7,040 nt of DNA from Deltaproteobacteria bacterium (lineage in GTDB: Bacteria; Desulfobacterota; Desulfobaccia; Desulfobaccales; 0-14-0-80-60-11): assembly GCA_016874945.1 (NCBI GenBank), contig VGSO01000156.1, forward strand, positions 1 to 7,040. Direction: 5' to 3'. Below are positions 1 through 6,404 of this stretch, piece after piece (within the stretch, counting starts at the first letter, position 1; every line of letters begins with the position of its first letter). The position numbers and the translations under genes are program-made. The notes under the pieces are model-generated. The model saw only the letters and a list, made by a program, of their open reading frames with translations, was not told the origin of the DNA and did not search any database.

Positions 1-1
1 C

Positions 2-244
2 AACAAGTACTACGTGGACGAGCTCTACGACGCCACCGTGGTGGAGCCTATCAAGTCCGGCTCCGACTTCCTGTGGAAGGGTGTGGACGACAAGGTGGTG
101 GACGGCGCGGTGAACGGGTCCGCCGGAATGGTGGCCTGGCTCAGCGCCCATTTGCGTAAACTGGAGACCGGGTTTGTGCAGAACTACGCCCTGGCCATCC
201 TCATCGGGGTGGTCCTGATCACCGGCTATCTGATCGGCAGATAG
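2..244 (+). CDS. nuoL: NADH-quinone oxidoreductase subunit L, C-terminal end (partial)
   Basis: This is the last 80 codons of NuoL, cut by the window's left edge; the frame is open from base 2 to a TAG at 242-244. NuoL is the distal antiporter-like proton-pumping subunit of complex I in the inner membrane. The fragment opens with NKYYVDELYDATVVEP, a stretch recognisable from NuoL proteins just after the long lateral helix, and ends with one hydrophobic helix (NYALAILIGVVLITGYLIG), which fits the terminal TM16. The order NuoL, NuoM, NuoN downstream supports the call. An internal GTG at 14 is not the start, because family similarity begins before it. None of the catalytic residues of the protein lie within the visible part. 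Confidence 0.93.
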   Translation, partial: NKYYVDELYDATVVEPIKSGSDFLWKGVDDKVVDGAVNGSAGMVAWLSAHLRKLETGFVQNYALAILIGVVLITGYLIGR

Positions 245-297
245 ATCTAGGGCCAATTACTGTTAACTGAGGTTCTCGCCCGAGTCAGGGGTTGAAT

Positions 298-729
298 TTG
301 AATAAAATGGTGGCCCAAAGACTCCCCGTTTTGACGCTGGCCGTCCTGTTACCCCTGGTTTGGGCGGCAGGAGCCGCGGCGGACCCCATCGGCAAGAATG
401 ATAAAGAAGTCCAGGCCGCCGCCAACCCCATCCTGGACAACCTGCTGGCAGGGTTTAATGCCGGCGATTATGCCAAATATTCCAAGGACTTTGATGCGAC
501 ATCAAAGGAAATGATGCCGGAAGAGAAATTCCAGAATGTCAGGACTGACCTTCTGAAGAGAATCGGCAAATATCAGTCCCGGCAGTATCTGGGTTTTCTC
601 CGGCAAGATAAGGCCACCACGGCTTTGTGGAAAGGGAAATTCAGCAGTACCGAAAGTGATATTTTAATCAAAATGGAAGTTTCCAAACGGAAAGACAAAA
701 ACGTGGTAGTCGGCCTTTGGTTTCAATAA
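298..729 (+). CDS. Secreted DUF3887-like small protein inside the nuo operon
   Basis: A small exported protein of about 143 residues with no known enzymatic role. A short basic n-region is followed by a hydrophobic segment (LPVLTLAVLLPLVWAAG) and an AAA-DP signal-peptidase I type site; there is no lipobox Cys. The mature part (about 115 residues) has the pattern of DUF3887/NTF2-like domains: a leading helix, FNAGDYAKYSKDFD, a charged helix, then beta strands ending VVVGLWFQ. The family call is by eye. Start choice: AGGGG at 287-291 lies 6 nt before TTG298, which I prefer; TTG292 has no spacing, and ATG307 has no well-placed site but keeps the signal peptide. It sits 53 bp after nuoL and 46 bp before nuoM on the same strand, so is probably co-transcribed. 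It looks more AT-rich than the nuo genes beside it, suggesting insertion into the operon. Confidence 0.75.
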   Translation: MNKMVAQRLPVLTLAVLLPLVWAAGAAADPIGKNDKEVQAAANPILDNLLAGFNAGDYAKYSKDFDATSKEMMPEEKFQNVRTDLLKRIGKYQSRQYLGFLRQDKATTALWKGKFSSTESDILIKMEVSKRKDKNVVVGLWFQ

Positions 730-775
730 TTTTAGTAAGTTAGGCCACTGACCGCTATTCCCTTAGGAGCGGCGC

Positions 776-2311
776 ATGAAGCTACCTATCCTCTCATTTC
801 TGGTCTTTTTCCCCATCGCGGGAATGGTGATTTTGCTGTTCATAGACCGGAAGAACCACAAGATGCTCAAGGAGGCCACTCTGGCCATCTCCCTGGTGGA
901 GTTTGTTGTCTCCCTCCCCTTGTGGTTCTGGTTTGACGGCAAAACCGCGGCCATGCAATTCGTGGAGCGCTACAACTGGCTTCCCCAATACGGGATCAGC
1001 TACTATGTGGGGGTGGATGGGTTCTCCCTGCTGCTCATCCTGCTCACCACCTTCCTGACCCCCTTGTGCGTCCTGGCCACCTGGACGGACATCCAGCACC
1101 GCGTCAAGGAGTTCATGATCTGCCTCCTGGGTCTGATCGCCGGCATGATCGGGGTGTTCGTGGCCCTGGATTTATTCCTCTTTTACGTATTCTGGGAAGT
1201 GATGCTCATTCCCATGTACCTGCTCATCGGGGTCTGGGGCAACCCGGCCCGCCGGGTCTATGCGGCCATCAAATTCTTCCTGTTCACCATGTTCGGCAGC
1301 CTGCTGATGCTGGTTGCCATTTTGGTGCTGTACTTCCATTACGGGAAGACCACGGGGACCTACACCTTCGACCTCCTGAAGATGTACGGCCTGAGCATCC
1401 CCTTTAACATGCAATTTTGGATGTTTCTGGCCTTCGGGCTGGCCTTCGCCATCAAGGTGCCCATGTTCCCCTTCCACACCTGGCTCCCCGACGCCCACAC
1501 CGAGGCGCCCACCGTGGGCTCCGTCATCCTGGCCGCGGTGCTCCTGAAGATGGGGACCTACGGCTTTCTGCGGTTCAATATGCCGCTCTTTCCCCAGGCG
1601 GCCCATTATTTCGTGCCCCTGTTTTCCATCTTGGCCCTCATCGGCATCGTTTACGGCGCCCTGGTGTGCATGATGCAAAAGGACCTGAAGCGCCTCATCG
1701 CTTTCTCTTCCGTGAGCCACCTGGGTTTCGTCATGCTGGGCCTGTTCACTTACACCATGGCCGGGGTCCAGGGGGGCATCATTCAGATGATCAACCACGG
1801 ACTGAGCACCGGGGCCTTGTTTTTCATCGTGGGCATGATCTATGAACGGCGGCACACCCGAATGATCGCCGACTTCGGGGGTCTGAGCACCCCCATGCCC
1901 ATTTACGCCACCATCTTCATGATCGTGTCCCTGTCATCCATCGGGCTGCCCGGCCTGAACGGCTTTATCGGCGAGTTTCTCATTCTCCTGGGGGCATTTA
2001 AGGCGAACATGGTCTATGCCACCATCGCCGCCACCGGCGTCATTTTCGCGGCCTGCTACATGCTGTGGATGTTCCAGCGGGTGATGTTCGGCAAGGTGGA
2101 AAATGAGAAGAACCGCACCCTGAAAGACCTCTCCCCCCGGGAGATTGCCATCTTTGCGCCCCTCATTCTGTTCATTGTCTGGATCGGGGTCTATCCCAAC
2201 ACTTTCCTGGACAAGACCAAGGCCACCACGGAAAACTTCATAGCCATGATGGAGAAGGTCAAAGCGCCCCAGGTAAGTTTCTATCAAGTGATTAAGGGGG
2301 AGGCGAAATGA
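776..2311 (+). CDS. nuoM: NADH-quinone oxidoreductase subunit M (proton-pumping)
   Basis: NuoM is an antiporter-like integral membrane subunit of complex I that translocates protons as electrons pass to quinone. The 511-residue product is full length for the family and almost wholly hydrophobic, consistent with about 14 helices. By alignment from memory to E. coli NuoM, the key buried residues are present: E141 in FYVFWE (E144), K227 in FAIKVPMFPFHTWLPDAH (K234), K258 in LLKMGTYGFLR (K265), H315 in SVSHLGF (H322), H341 in INHGLSTGALF (H348) and E400 in GFIGEFL (E407). The constant offset of 7 from K227 onward argues for correct alignment. AGGAG at 765-769, 6 nt before ATG776, fixes the start. 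Its stop overlaps the nuoN start (ATGA), implying translational coupling. No frameshift or missing residue seen. Confidence 0.98.
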   Translation: MKLPILSFLVFFPIAGMVILLFIDRKNHKMLKEATLAISLVEFVVSLPLWFWFDGKTAAMQFVERYNWLPQYGISYYVGVDGFSLLLILLTTFLTPLCVLATWTDIQHRVKEFMICLLGLIAGMIGVFVALDLFLFYVFWEVMLIPMYLLIGVWGNPARRVYAAIKFFLFTMFGSLLMLVAILVLYFHYGKTTGTYTFDLLKMYGLSIPFNMQFWMFLAFGLAFAIKVPMFPFHTWLPDAHTEAPTVGSVILAAVLLKMGTYGFLRFNMPLFPQAAHYFVPLFSILALIGIVYGALVCMMQKDLKRLIAFSSVSHLGFVMLGLFTYTMAGVQGGIIQMINHGLSTGALFFIVGMIYERRHTRMIADFGGLSTPMPIYATIFMIVSLSSIGLPGLNGFIGEFLILLGAFKANMVYATIAATGVIFAACYMLWMFQRVMFGKVENEKNRTLKDLSPREIAIFAPLILFIVWIGVYPNTFLDKTKATTENFIAMMEKVKAPQVSFYQVIKGEAK

Positions 2312-3771
2312 GCGTCACCATTCCCAGCTTCACCCTGAGTTCCATCGGGCCGTGGCTCACCCTGACCGTGGGCGCCATTTTCCTTCTGCTCCTGGACGCC
2401 CTGTCCCCCAAGGGCCGGAAAGCCTATTTCCCCCAGCTTTCCCTGGTGGCCCTGGGTATTGCCGCTCTCCAGACCTACTGCCTCTGGGGCCGGAGCGGCA
2501 CCGATTTCGCCCGGATGATCTACCTGGACAACTTCTCCTTCTTTTTTTACTTCATCTTCATCCTGGGCACCGCGCTCACCGTGATGCTCTCCCGCCAGTA
2601 CCTGGAGGACTGGGGCAAGAATCTGGGCGAATACTACGCCCTGGTGCTCTTCGCCACCGCGGGCATGATGCTCATGGCCTCCAGCGCCCATTTCATCATG
2701 ATCTTCCTGGGCCTGGAGGTGATGTCCATCGCGGTGTACGTCCTGGCGGGATTGTTTCGGGAAGATTTCAAGTCCAACGAGGCGGCCCTGAAATATCTAA
2801 TCCTGGGGGCCTTCTCCAGCGCCTTCCTGCTCTTCGGTATGGCCATGCTCTACGGCGCCGCGGGGGGCACCCTGTACCTCCCCGATCTGGCGGCGCGACT
2901 CACCGACAAGGCTTTCGTATCTACGCCCCTGGCCCTGCTGGCCGTGGCCCTGCTCATCGTGGGCTTCGGCTTCAAGGTCGCCTCCTTCCCCTTCCACATG
3001 TGGACCCCCGACGTCTATGAAGGCGCGCCCACCTCGGTAACCGCGTTCATGGCCGTGGGGGTCAAGGCCGCGGCCTTCGCCGCCTTCGCCCGGGTCTTTT
3101 TCCTGGTCTTCCCGTCGCTGAAGGTGGATTGGGTCATGGTCCTGTGGGTCCTGGCCGTGGCCACCATGACCATCGGCAACGTCACGGCCATCGCCCAGAC
3201 CAACATCAAACGCATGCTGGCCTACTCCTCCATCGCCCACGCCGGGTACCTCATGGTGGGGCTGGTGGCCGCCAACCAACTGGGGGCGGTGAGCCTGCTC
3301 TACTACCTGCTGGCCTATACTTTGATGAACCTGGGGGCCTTCGGGGTGGTGATCCTGGTGGGGCGCAAGAAGGATGCTTATCTCAATATCTACGACTATT
3401 CCGGCCTGGGGGCCCAGCACCCGGTGCTGGCCGCCACCATGGCCCTGTTCATGTTCGCCCTGGCGGGCATCCCGCCCACCGCGGGGTTCGTGGGCAAGTT
3501 CTATCTGTTCTCCGCCGCGGTGCAGGCCGGCTTTATCTGGCTGGCCATCCTGGGCGTCATGAACTCCCTGGTGTCGGTTTATTACTACCTCCGCATCACC
3601 GTGCTCATGTACATGAAGCCGGCGGAGGCGGACCTGGGGCCGGTGGCCTTTTCTCCCGCCACCACTGCGGTCCTGGTGGCCACCGCGGTGGGGGTCCTGT
3701 GGGCCGGCGTCTTCCCCGGATTTCTCTACAACCTGGCGGTGAACTCGGTGAAGATCTTCCCGGGAATGTAA
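2308..3771 (+). CDS. nuoN: NADH-quinone oxidoreductase subunit N (proton-pumping)
   Basis: NuoN is the third antiporter-like membrane subunit of complex I, adjacent to NuoM in the membrane arm. The product is 487 residues, the usual length, with about 14 hydrophobic helices. Conserved residues visible: E137 in GLEVMSIAVY, K162 in EAALKYLILGAFSSAF, K223 in GFGFKVASFPFHMWTPDVY, H230, K253 in VGVKAAAF and K397 in TAGFVGKFYLF, matching E. coli E133, K158, K217, H224, K247 and K395. The segment NIKRMLAYSSIAHAGY is the typical NuoN signature in the central helix region. The ATG overlaps the nuoM stop by 4 bp, so coupled translation is likely. It is the last gene of the nuo operon here; the next strong terminator is 256 bp downstream. 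Confidence 0.98.
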   Translation: MSVTIPSFTLSSIGPWLTLTVGAIFLLLLDALSPKGRKAYFPQLSLVALGIAALQTYCLWGRSGTDFARMIYLDNFSFFFYFIFILGTALTVMLSRQYLEDWGKNLGEYYALVLFATAGMMLMASSAHFIMIFLGLEVMSIAVYVLAGLFREDFKSNEAALKYLILGAFSSAFLLFGMAMLYGAAGGTLYLPDLAARLTDKAFVSTPLALLAVALLIVGFGFKVASFPFHMWTPDVYEGAPTSVTAFMAVGVKAAAFAAFARVFFLVFPSLKVDWVMVLWVLAVATMTIGNVTAIAQTNIKRMLAYSSIAHAGYLMVGLVAANQLGAVSLLYYLLAYTLMNLGAFGVVILVGRKKDAYLNIYDYSGLGAQHPVLAATMALFMFALAGIPPTAGFVGKFYLFSAAVQAGFIWLAILGVMNSLVSVYYYLRITVLMYMKPAEADLGPVAFSPATTAVLVATAVGVLWAGVFPGFLYNLAVNSVKIFPGM

Positions 3772-3845
3772 GGTCTGTTATACCGTGTCCGCTTTCAGGT
3801 GCAACAAACTCAACCTGTAACTTATTGATAAATCTTATTTATTTT

Positions 3846-3880
3846 AACCGAAAACCGAAGACCGAAAACCGAAAACGGTA
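3846..3880. repeat. Heptamer array AACCGAA in copy 1
   Basis: Five consecutive 7-mers: AACCGAA, AACCGAA, GACCGAA, AACCGAA and a degenerate AACGGTA. Read in another register the unit is GAAAACC. This forms the right end of the 103-bp repeat unit. Confidence 0.9.
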
Positions 3881-3948
3881 TTATACCGTGTCCGCTTTCA
3901 GGTGCAACAAACTCAACCTGTAACTTATTGATAAATCTTATTTATTTT

Positions 3949-3983
3949 AACCGAAAACCGAAGACCGAAAACCGAAAACGGTA
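3949..3983. repeat. Heptamer array AACCGAA in copy 2
   Basis: Exact copy of the array at 3846-3880, carried along by the 103-bp tandem duplication. It is followed by TTATACC and then unrelated sequence. Confidence 0.9.
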
Positions 3984-4027
3984 TTATACCTTCCGGTCTC
4001 CCTTTGCTCCCGGATGGGGGTTTTATC

Positions 4028-4067
4028 AAAAGAATTAAGCCGGGCCTAAGCCCGGCTTAATTCTTTT
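4028..4067. terminator. Bidirectional intrinsic terminator between nuoN and the small Cys/His gene
   Basis: Perfect inverted repeat with 18-bp arms (4028-4045 and 4050-4067) and a 4-nt loop CTAA. The arms contain a GC core (GCCGGGC) and an A/T outer part, so each strand presents a GC-rich stem followed by a T run: CTTTTT on the plus strand, CTTTTGATAAAA on the minus strand. It lies between convergent units and can end both the nuo transcript and the minus-strand transcript of the gene at 4110-4370. No other good terminator is seen in the 338-bp gene-free stretch 3772-4109. Confidence 0.93.
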
Positions 4068-4109
4068 TCATTTCTTGGGAGCCGAATGCCTGGCACCTTG
4101 CGGCCGGGT

Positions 4110-4370
4110 CTATTTGTGCCCTTTGAGATCGTGAATCCGGGCCTCCACGCCGGCCATCTCTTTTTTTAACTCCTCCAGGTAGTCCCGCAGACGCTCCAAT
4201 TCCTCCGCAGGGGAGATAAAGCGCCGAAAGCCCATGCCCCCGCAGCAGCCGGGCATTGCCGGGCCGCAGCAGCCCCCTTGGCGCATGGCGCCCCAGCCGA
4301 CACAGCAGCCGTGGCTCCGCATGCCGCCATACCCATGCCCATGCCCGTGTCCATTTCCCATTTGACACAT
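4110..4370 (-). CDS. Small Gly/His/Cys-rich protein with coiled-coil tail (DUF5320-like)
   Basis: An 86-residue protein of unknown function with two clear parts. Residues 1-48 are Gly/Met-rich with HGHGHGY (8-13), H20, C2 and three CC pairs (22-23, 34-35, 42-43), suggesting metal or cluster binding; this is inference. Residues 54-84 form a helix with hydrophobics at 58, 61, 65, 68, 72, 75, 79 and 82, a perfect 3-4 heptad pattern, so it should oligomerise. The layout matches DUF5320-type proteins of anaerobes (Gly-rich head, short coiled coil), although the usual GPMG motif is absent. AAGGAGG ends 8 nt before the ATG, a strong start. It lies 105 bp downstream of the barrel gene on the same strand, with no terminator between and only poor promoter matches in the gap, so co-transcription is likely. 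No signal peptide is seen. Confidence 0.85.
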   Translation of the reverse strand: MCQMGNGHGHGHGYGGMRSHGCCVGWGAMRQGGCCGPAMPGCCGGMGFRRFISPAEELERLRDYLEELKKEMAGVEARIHDLKGHK

Positions 4371-4475
4371 GCTCCCTTCCTCCTTTCCAACTCCAACCGG
4401 GCCTTACTAGCCGGCGGACATTGTTGCAGCAAAGAGAAATTTCCAAGAATTTAAGTAGTAGGCTCGATATTTCCC

Positions 4476-6119
4476 CTAGAATAATGCCTTGATGCCCACT
4501 ATGCATTGATTGTCCCCTGGACCTCGAAAAAAGCGGGCATTGTCCTGGTGCTGGAAACGAAAGTATGCGGCCAAATCCAAGGCCCCGTGTAAGCGCAGAC
4601 CCGGCTCCAGCGAGTAATACAACGCATTGTCGGTGCTTCCGCCGCCGCTTAGCCAGGTTAGATCACCCTGGATATAAGGCACGATAAAGTACCAGCGGAG
4701 GAGATCCCACCGCACCTGGCCTCCCACGTCCCAGAGGTACTGCCAGTCCCGGTTTTGGAAATAATGGGCCACCCTTGCCTGGCCGTTCCACTTGTTTAAC
4801 CATTGAAATTTGGGACCATCAAAGGAAATACCGTCGTTGAAATGCCCCGGCTTCATTCCCACAGTCCCCAGCCGTAGGCCGGCCTCATTGCTGCGTTCGG
4901 AGAGCCCGTTGAAGTATAGGTCGTCGTATCGCCTTTGGTGGCGCACGAAGCCCTCGATAAAGAAAGGCTTCCAGGTATAGGTCAGGCCGTACTGAATCCA
5001 GCCGTTAATCTTTTCCGGCGCAAAATCGCCTATCCTCCGGGTGGTGACAAGGTTAATGTTGGTGTAAAAAAACATGGTCCAATCGAGCCAGCGGAGCACT
5101 TCCAAATCCAGTTCAATATCGCCGCCCCACCCGAAAAAGCGGCTCCGCAAATAGCTATTGTACGTGGCCATACCGTGAATCTCCGGCAGGAACTGCCAGT
5201 CCCCTTCCGGGAGAGTGGTATCCGCGTCCATGAGGTACTCCAGTCGCACCCCGCTATAAAGAGAATTCTGGGCCAGCCGCCGTATGGGAGGAATTCCGGC
5301 AGATGTCTGGAAGACCTGCTGTTCCCGGCTCCATTGAAAAAAGGGGGTCAGATCCAAATGCGGTCTGATATGGTAACGGATCCCCCCTTCCACCTTCGGG
5401 GTCCCACGGTTGCCGGGCCCGGTCCACAATTCCCCGCCCAGCTCCACATAAGGTATCAGGCGATAATAGCGCAACAGGTCCAAACGCAACTTTCCCTGCA
5501 AAACCCAATTCAGGTCATAGTATCGGGTCTGGTAAATCACCTTGCCGGCCGAGACATAGTAATTGAACTTCCCCAGAAATTCAAAAGGCCGTTGGGGGTC
5601 GAAGTTAATCCCCCGGTCCTTCATTCCCAGACGCATGCCTTTGCTGAGAAATTCCAGGGTCAGGATATACATGCTGACCCGTGGCCGGTCCAAAGAGCTT
5701 GGGTATGCTGCAGTGAGGATAGTGTTGTTGCACCAGTGATTATAAAACAGGCCTAAGTAATGTTCCCCGAAGTCATAACGAATGCCTCCCAGATGAAGTC
5801 GATAGCGCAGGAGGTTAAAAGACCATTTGTCTTGCGGAACGCCGAAGTTGGTTTCCTCGTCAAATTCCAGGTAAAGGATAAAGGGGCGGTATTGCAGGAC
5901 ATCCATTTCCAGGCGGCGGCGCAACATGCTAGTGAACGAGGCGTCACTGCGAATGAATCCCCCATATTCTATTCCCAGTCCTATGCGGGGGAATAATTTC
6001 CAGCCGTCGGGAATGTCGGTGCTCTCCGGCGCGGCTAACCCTGGCCCCGCAGCTGCTGCCATTATCATTACAGCTAGCGGAAAACCAAAAAGGAAATAGC
6101 TCAATAATTTTTTGAGCAT
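4476..6119 (-). CDS. Predicted outer-membrane beta-barrel protein with internal duplication
   Basis: A 547-residue protein I do not recognise as a named family. Residues 1-30 form a signal peptide (LKK n-region, hydrophobic core, PGLAA-PES cleavage). The rest alternates short amphipathic strands rich in Tyr, Trp, Arg and Asp with turns and ends in IVGIKALF, the C-terminal Phe signal of BAM-assembled barrels. Residues about 45-296 and 311-547 are homologous halves: GKLRLDLLRYYRLIPYVELG (209-228) matches GQVRWDLLRWYFIVPYIQGD (467-486), GMRLGM...GINFD (161-174) matches GLRLGT...GISFD (414-434), and VEGGIRYH (243-250) matches LEPGLRLH (504-511). Start ATG6119 has no clear Shine-Dalgarno but gives the complete signal peptide and follows a TATAAT box. 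It could be a porin, transporter or surface protein; the substrate is unknown. Confidence 0.87.
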   Translation of the reverse strand: MLKKLLSYFLFGFPLAVMIMAAAAGPGLAAPESTDIPDGWKLFPRIGLGIEYGGFIRSDASFTSMLRRRLEMDVLQYRPFILYLEFDEETNFGVPQDKWSFNLLRYRLHLGGIRYDFGEHYLGLFYNHWCNNTILTAAYPSSLDRPRVSMYILTLEFLSKGMRLGMKDRGINFDPQRPFEFLGKFNYYVSAGKVIYQTRYYDLNWVLQGKLRLDLLRYYRLIPYVELGGELWTGPGNRGTPKVEGGIRYHIRPHLDLTPFFQWSREQQVFQTSAGIPPIRRLAQNSLYSGVRLEYLMDADTTLPEGDWQFLPEIHGMATYNSYLRSRFFGWGGDIELDLEVLRWLDWTMFFYTNINLVTTRRIGDFAPEKINGWIQYGLTYTWKPFFIEGFVRHQRRYDDLYFNGLSERSNEAGLRLGTVGMKPGHFNDGISFDGPKFQWLNKWNGQARVAHYFQNRDWQYLWDVGGQVRWDLLRWYFIVPYIQGDLTWLSGGGSTDNALYYSLEPGLRLHGALDLAAYFRFQHQDNARFFRGPGDNQCIVGIKALF

Positions 6120-6150
6120 GGCGAATATAGCTGCATCTGGAGTAGGTGTA

Positions 6151-6180
6151 ATTATAAGTTAACCGGATTATTAAAAACAA
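6151..6180 (-). promoter_or_regulatory. Candidate sigma-70 promoter for the barrel gene
   Basis: On the minus strand, TTGTTT (plus 6175-6180) and a perfect TATAAT (plus 6151-6156) are separated by 18 bp. The start codon at 6119 is about 31 bp past the -10 box, giving a short leader. The -35 box matches only TTG of the consensus, so the call rests mainly on the -10 box and position. Confidence 0.55.
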
Positions 6181-6195
6181 GTTAAATTAATTTAT

Positions 6196-6212
6196 GGGCA
6201 GGATGCCTGCCC
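6196..6212. repeat. Short GC hairpin (GGGCAGG-ATG-CCTGCCC)
   Basis: Perfect 7-bp arms around a 3-nt loop in an otherwise AT-rich spacer upstream of the barrel promoter. No T run follows on either strand, so it is a poor terminator. It resembles the compact hairpins at 6812-6854 in style and could be an interspersed palindrome or an operator. Confidence 0.5.
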
Positions 6213-6275
6213 GGCGGCAGTAAAGGCGGGGATAATTCCAGCTATATCAATAATATTATTACTATTTTCTCCTTC

Positions 6276-6298
6276 AAATGATTTTTAATAAATCATTT
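6276..6298. repeat. AT-rich inverted repeat
   Basis: AAATGATTT (6276-6284) and AAATCATTT (6290-6298) are exact reverse complements around a 5-nt spacer TTAAT. The stem is almost all A-T, so it is weak as RNA but plausible as a protein-binding dyad. It sits downstream of the Rho_N-domain gene and upstream of the barrel promoter. Confidence 0.45.
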
Positions 6299-6300
6299 TA

Positions 6301-6361
6301 CCGAAAACCATATAAGGGGGCCCCTTCCAGGCAAAGACGGCCCCCCGAGTAATGTTTTCGG
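6301..6361 (-). terminator. Nested inverted repeat downstream of the Rho_N-domain gene (possible terminator)
   Basis: An outer pair CCGAAAAC (6301-6308) and GTTTTCGG (6354-6361) encloses an inner GC pair GGGGGCC (6316-6322) and GGCCCCC (6339-6345). On the minus strand the structure begins 44 nt after the stop codon of the gene at 6405-6737 and would be followed by TAAAATGATTTATT. There is no clean T run right after the inner stem, so terminator function is a guess; a structured 3' end or protein site is equally possible. Confidence 0.4.
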
Positions 6362-6404
6362 ACCGAGTTCCGGAGCATTCTTTGACAGGTCATCGTCCGC
6401 AACC

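Larger units (their letters stand above)
3778..3990. repeat. Perfect 103-bp tandem duplication (2.07 copies)
   Basis: Copy 1 (3778-3880) and copy 2 (3881-3983) are identical base for base, followed by the first 7 bp of a third (3984-3990). The unit starts TTATACCGTGTCCGC, has an AT-rich middle and ends in a heptamer run plus CGGTA. The copy junction creates a 13-bp palindrome (3876-3888, CGGTATTATACCG). Identity of non-coding copies implies a very recent duplication, active homogenisation, or an assembly artefact. It begins 6 bp after the nuoN stop, so lies in the 3' untranslated region of the nuo transcript. The 103-bp period is not a multiple of three, so it is not a coding repeat. Confidence 0.97.

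Noticed and set aside
1172..1855. Long antisense open frame of 227 codons within nuoM, and a similar 207-codon one at 2797-3420 within nuoN
   Set aside because: Composition is His/Gly/Gln/Glu-rich and typical of the reverse frame of GC-rich membrane-protein genes; no ribosome binding site and no family-like pattern.
3880..3885. Minus-strand TATAAT at the repeat junction as a promoter
   Set aside because: The best -35 candidate is TTGCAC at 16 bp, matching poorly; the TATAAT results from the CGGTATTATACCG palindrome and no minus-strand gene follows.
3129..3923. Plus-strand open frame of 264 codons running from nuoN into the 103-bp repeats
   Set aside because: It is a shifted frame of nuoN, Pro/Gly/His/Arg-rich, and its tail merely reads through both copies of a non-coding repeat whose period is not a multiple of three.
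3778..3990. CRISPR array
   Set aside because: Two directly adjoining 103-bp copies without unique spacers and no cas genes; it is a plain tandem duplication.
4371..4475. Separate promoter for the small Cys/His gene
   Set aside because: Best pairs found (TTGGAA with CAATGT, TTGCTG with TAGTAA) match the -10 consensus at three positions or fewer, so co-transcription with the barrel gene is simpler.
4057..4506. Minus-strand open frame of 149 codons covering the small Cys/His gene
   Set aside because: Different frame from the gene at 4110-4370, which has a strong ribosome binding site, a clear coiled coil and a better start; this frame also overlaps the terminator.
4935..5756. Plus-strand open frame of 273 codons opposite the barrel gene
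   Set aside because: The minus-strand reading has a signal peptide, beta-barrel pattern, internal homology and terminal Phe; the plus frame shows none of these.
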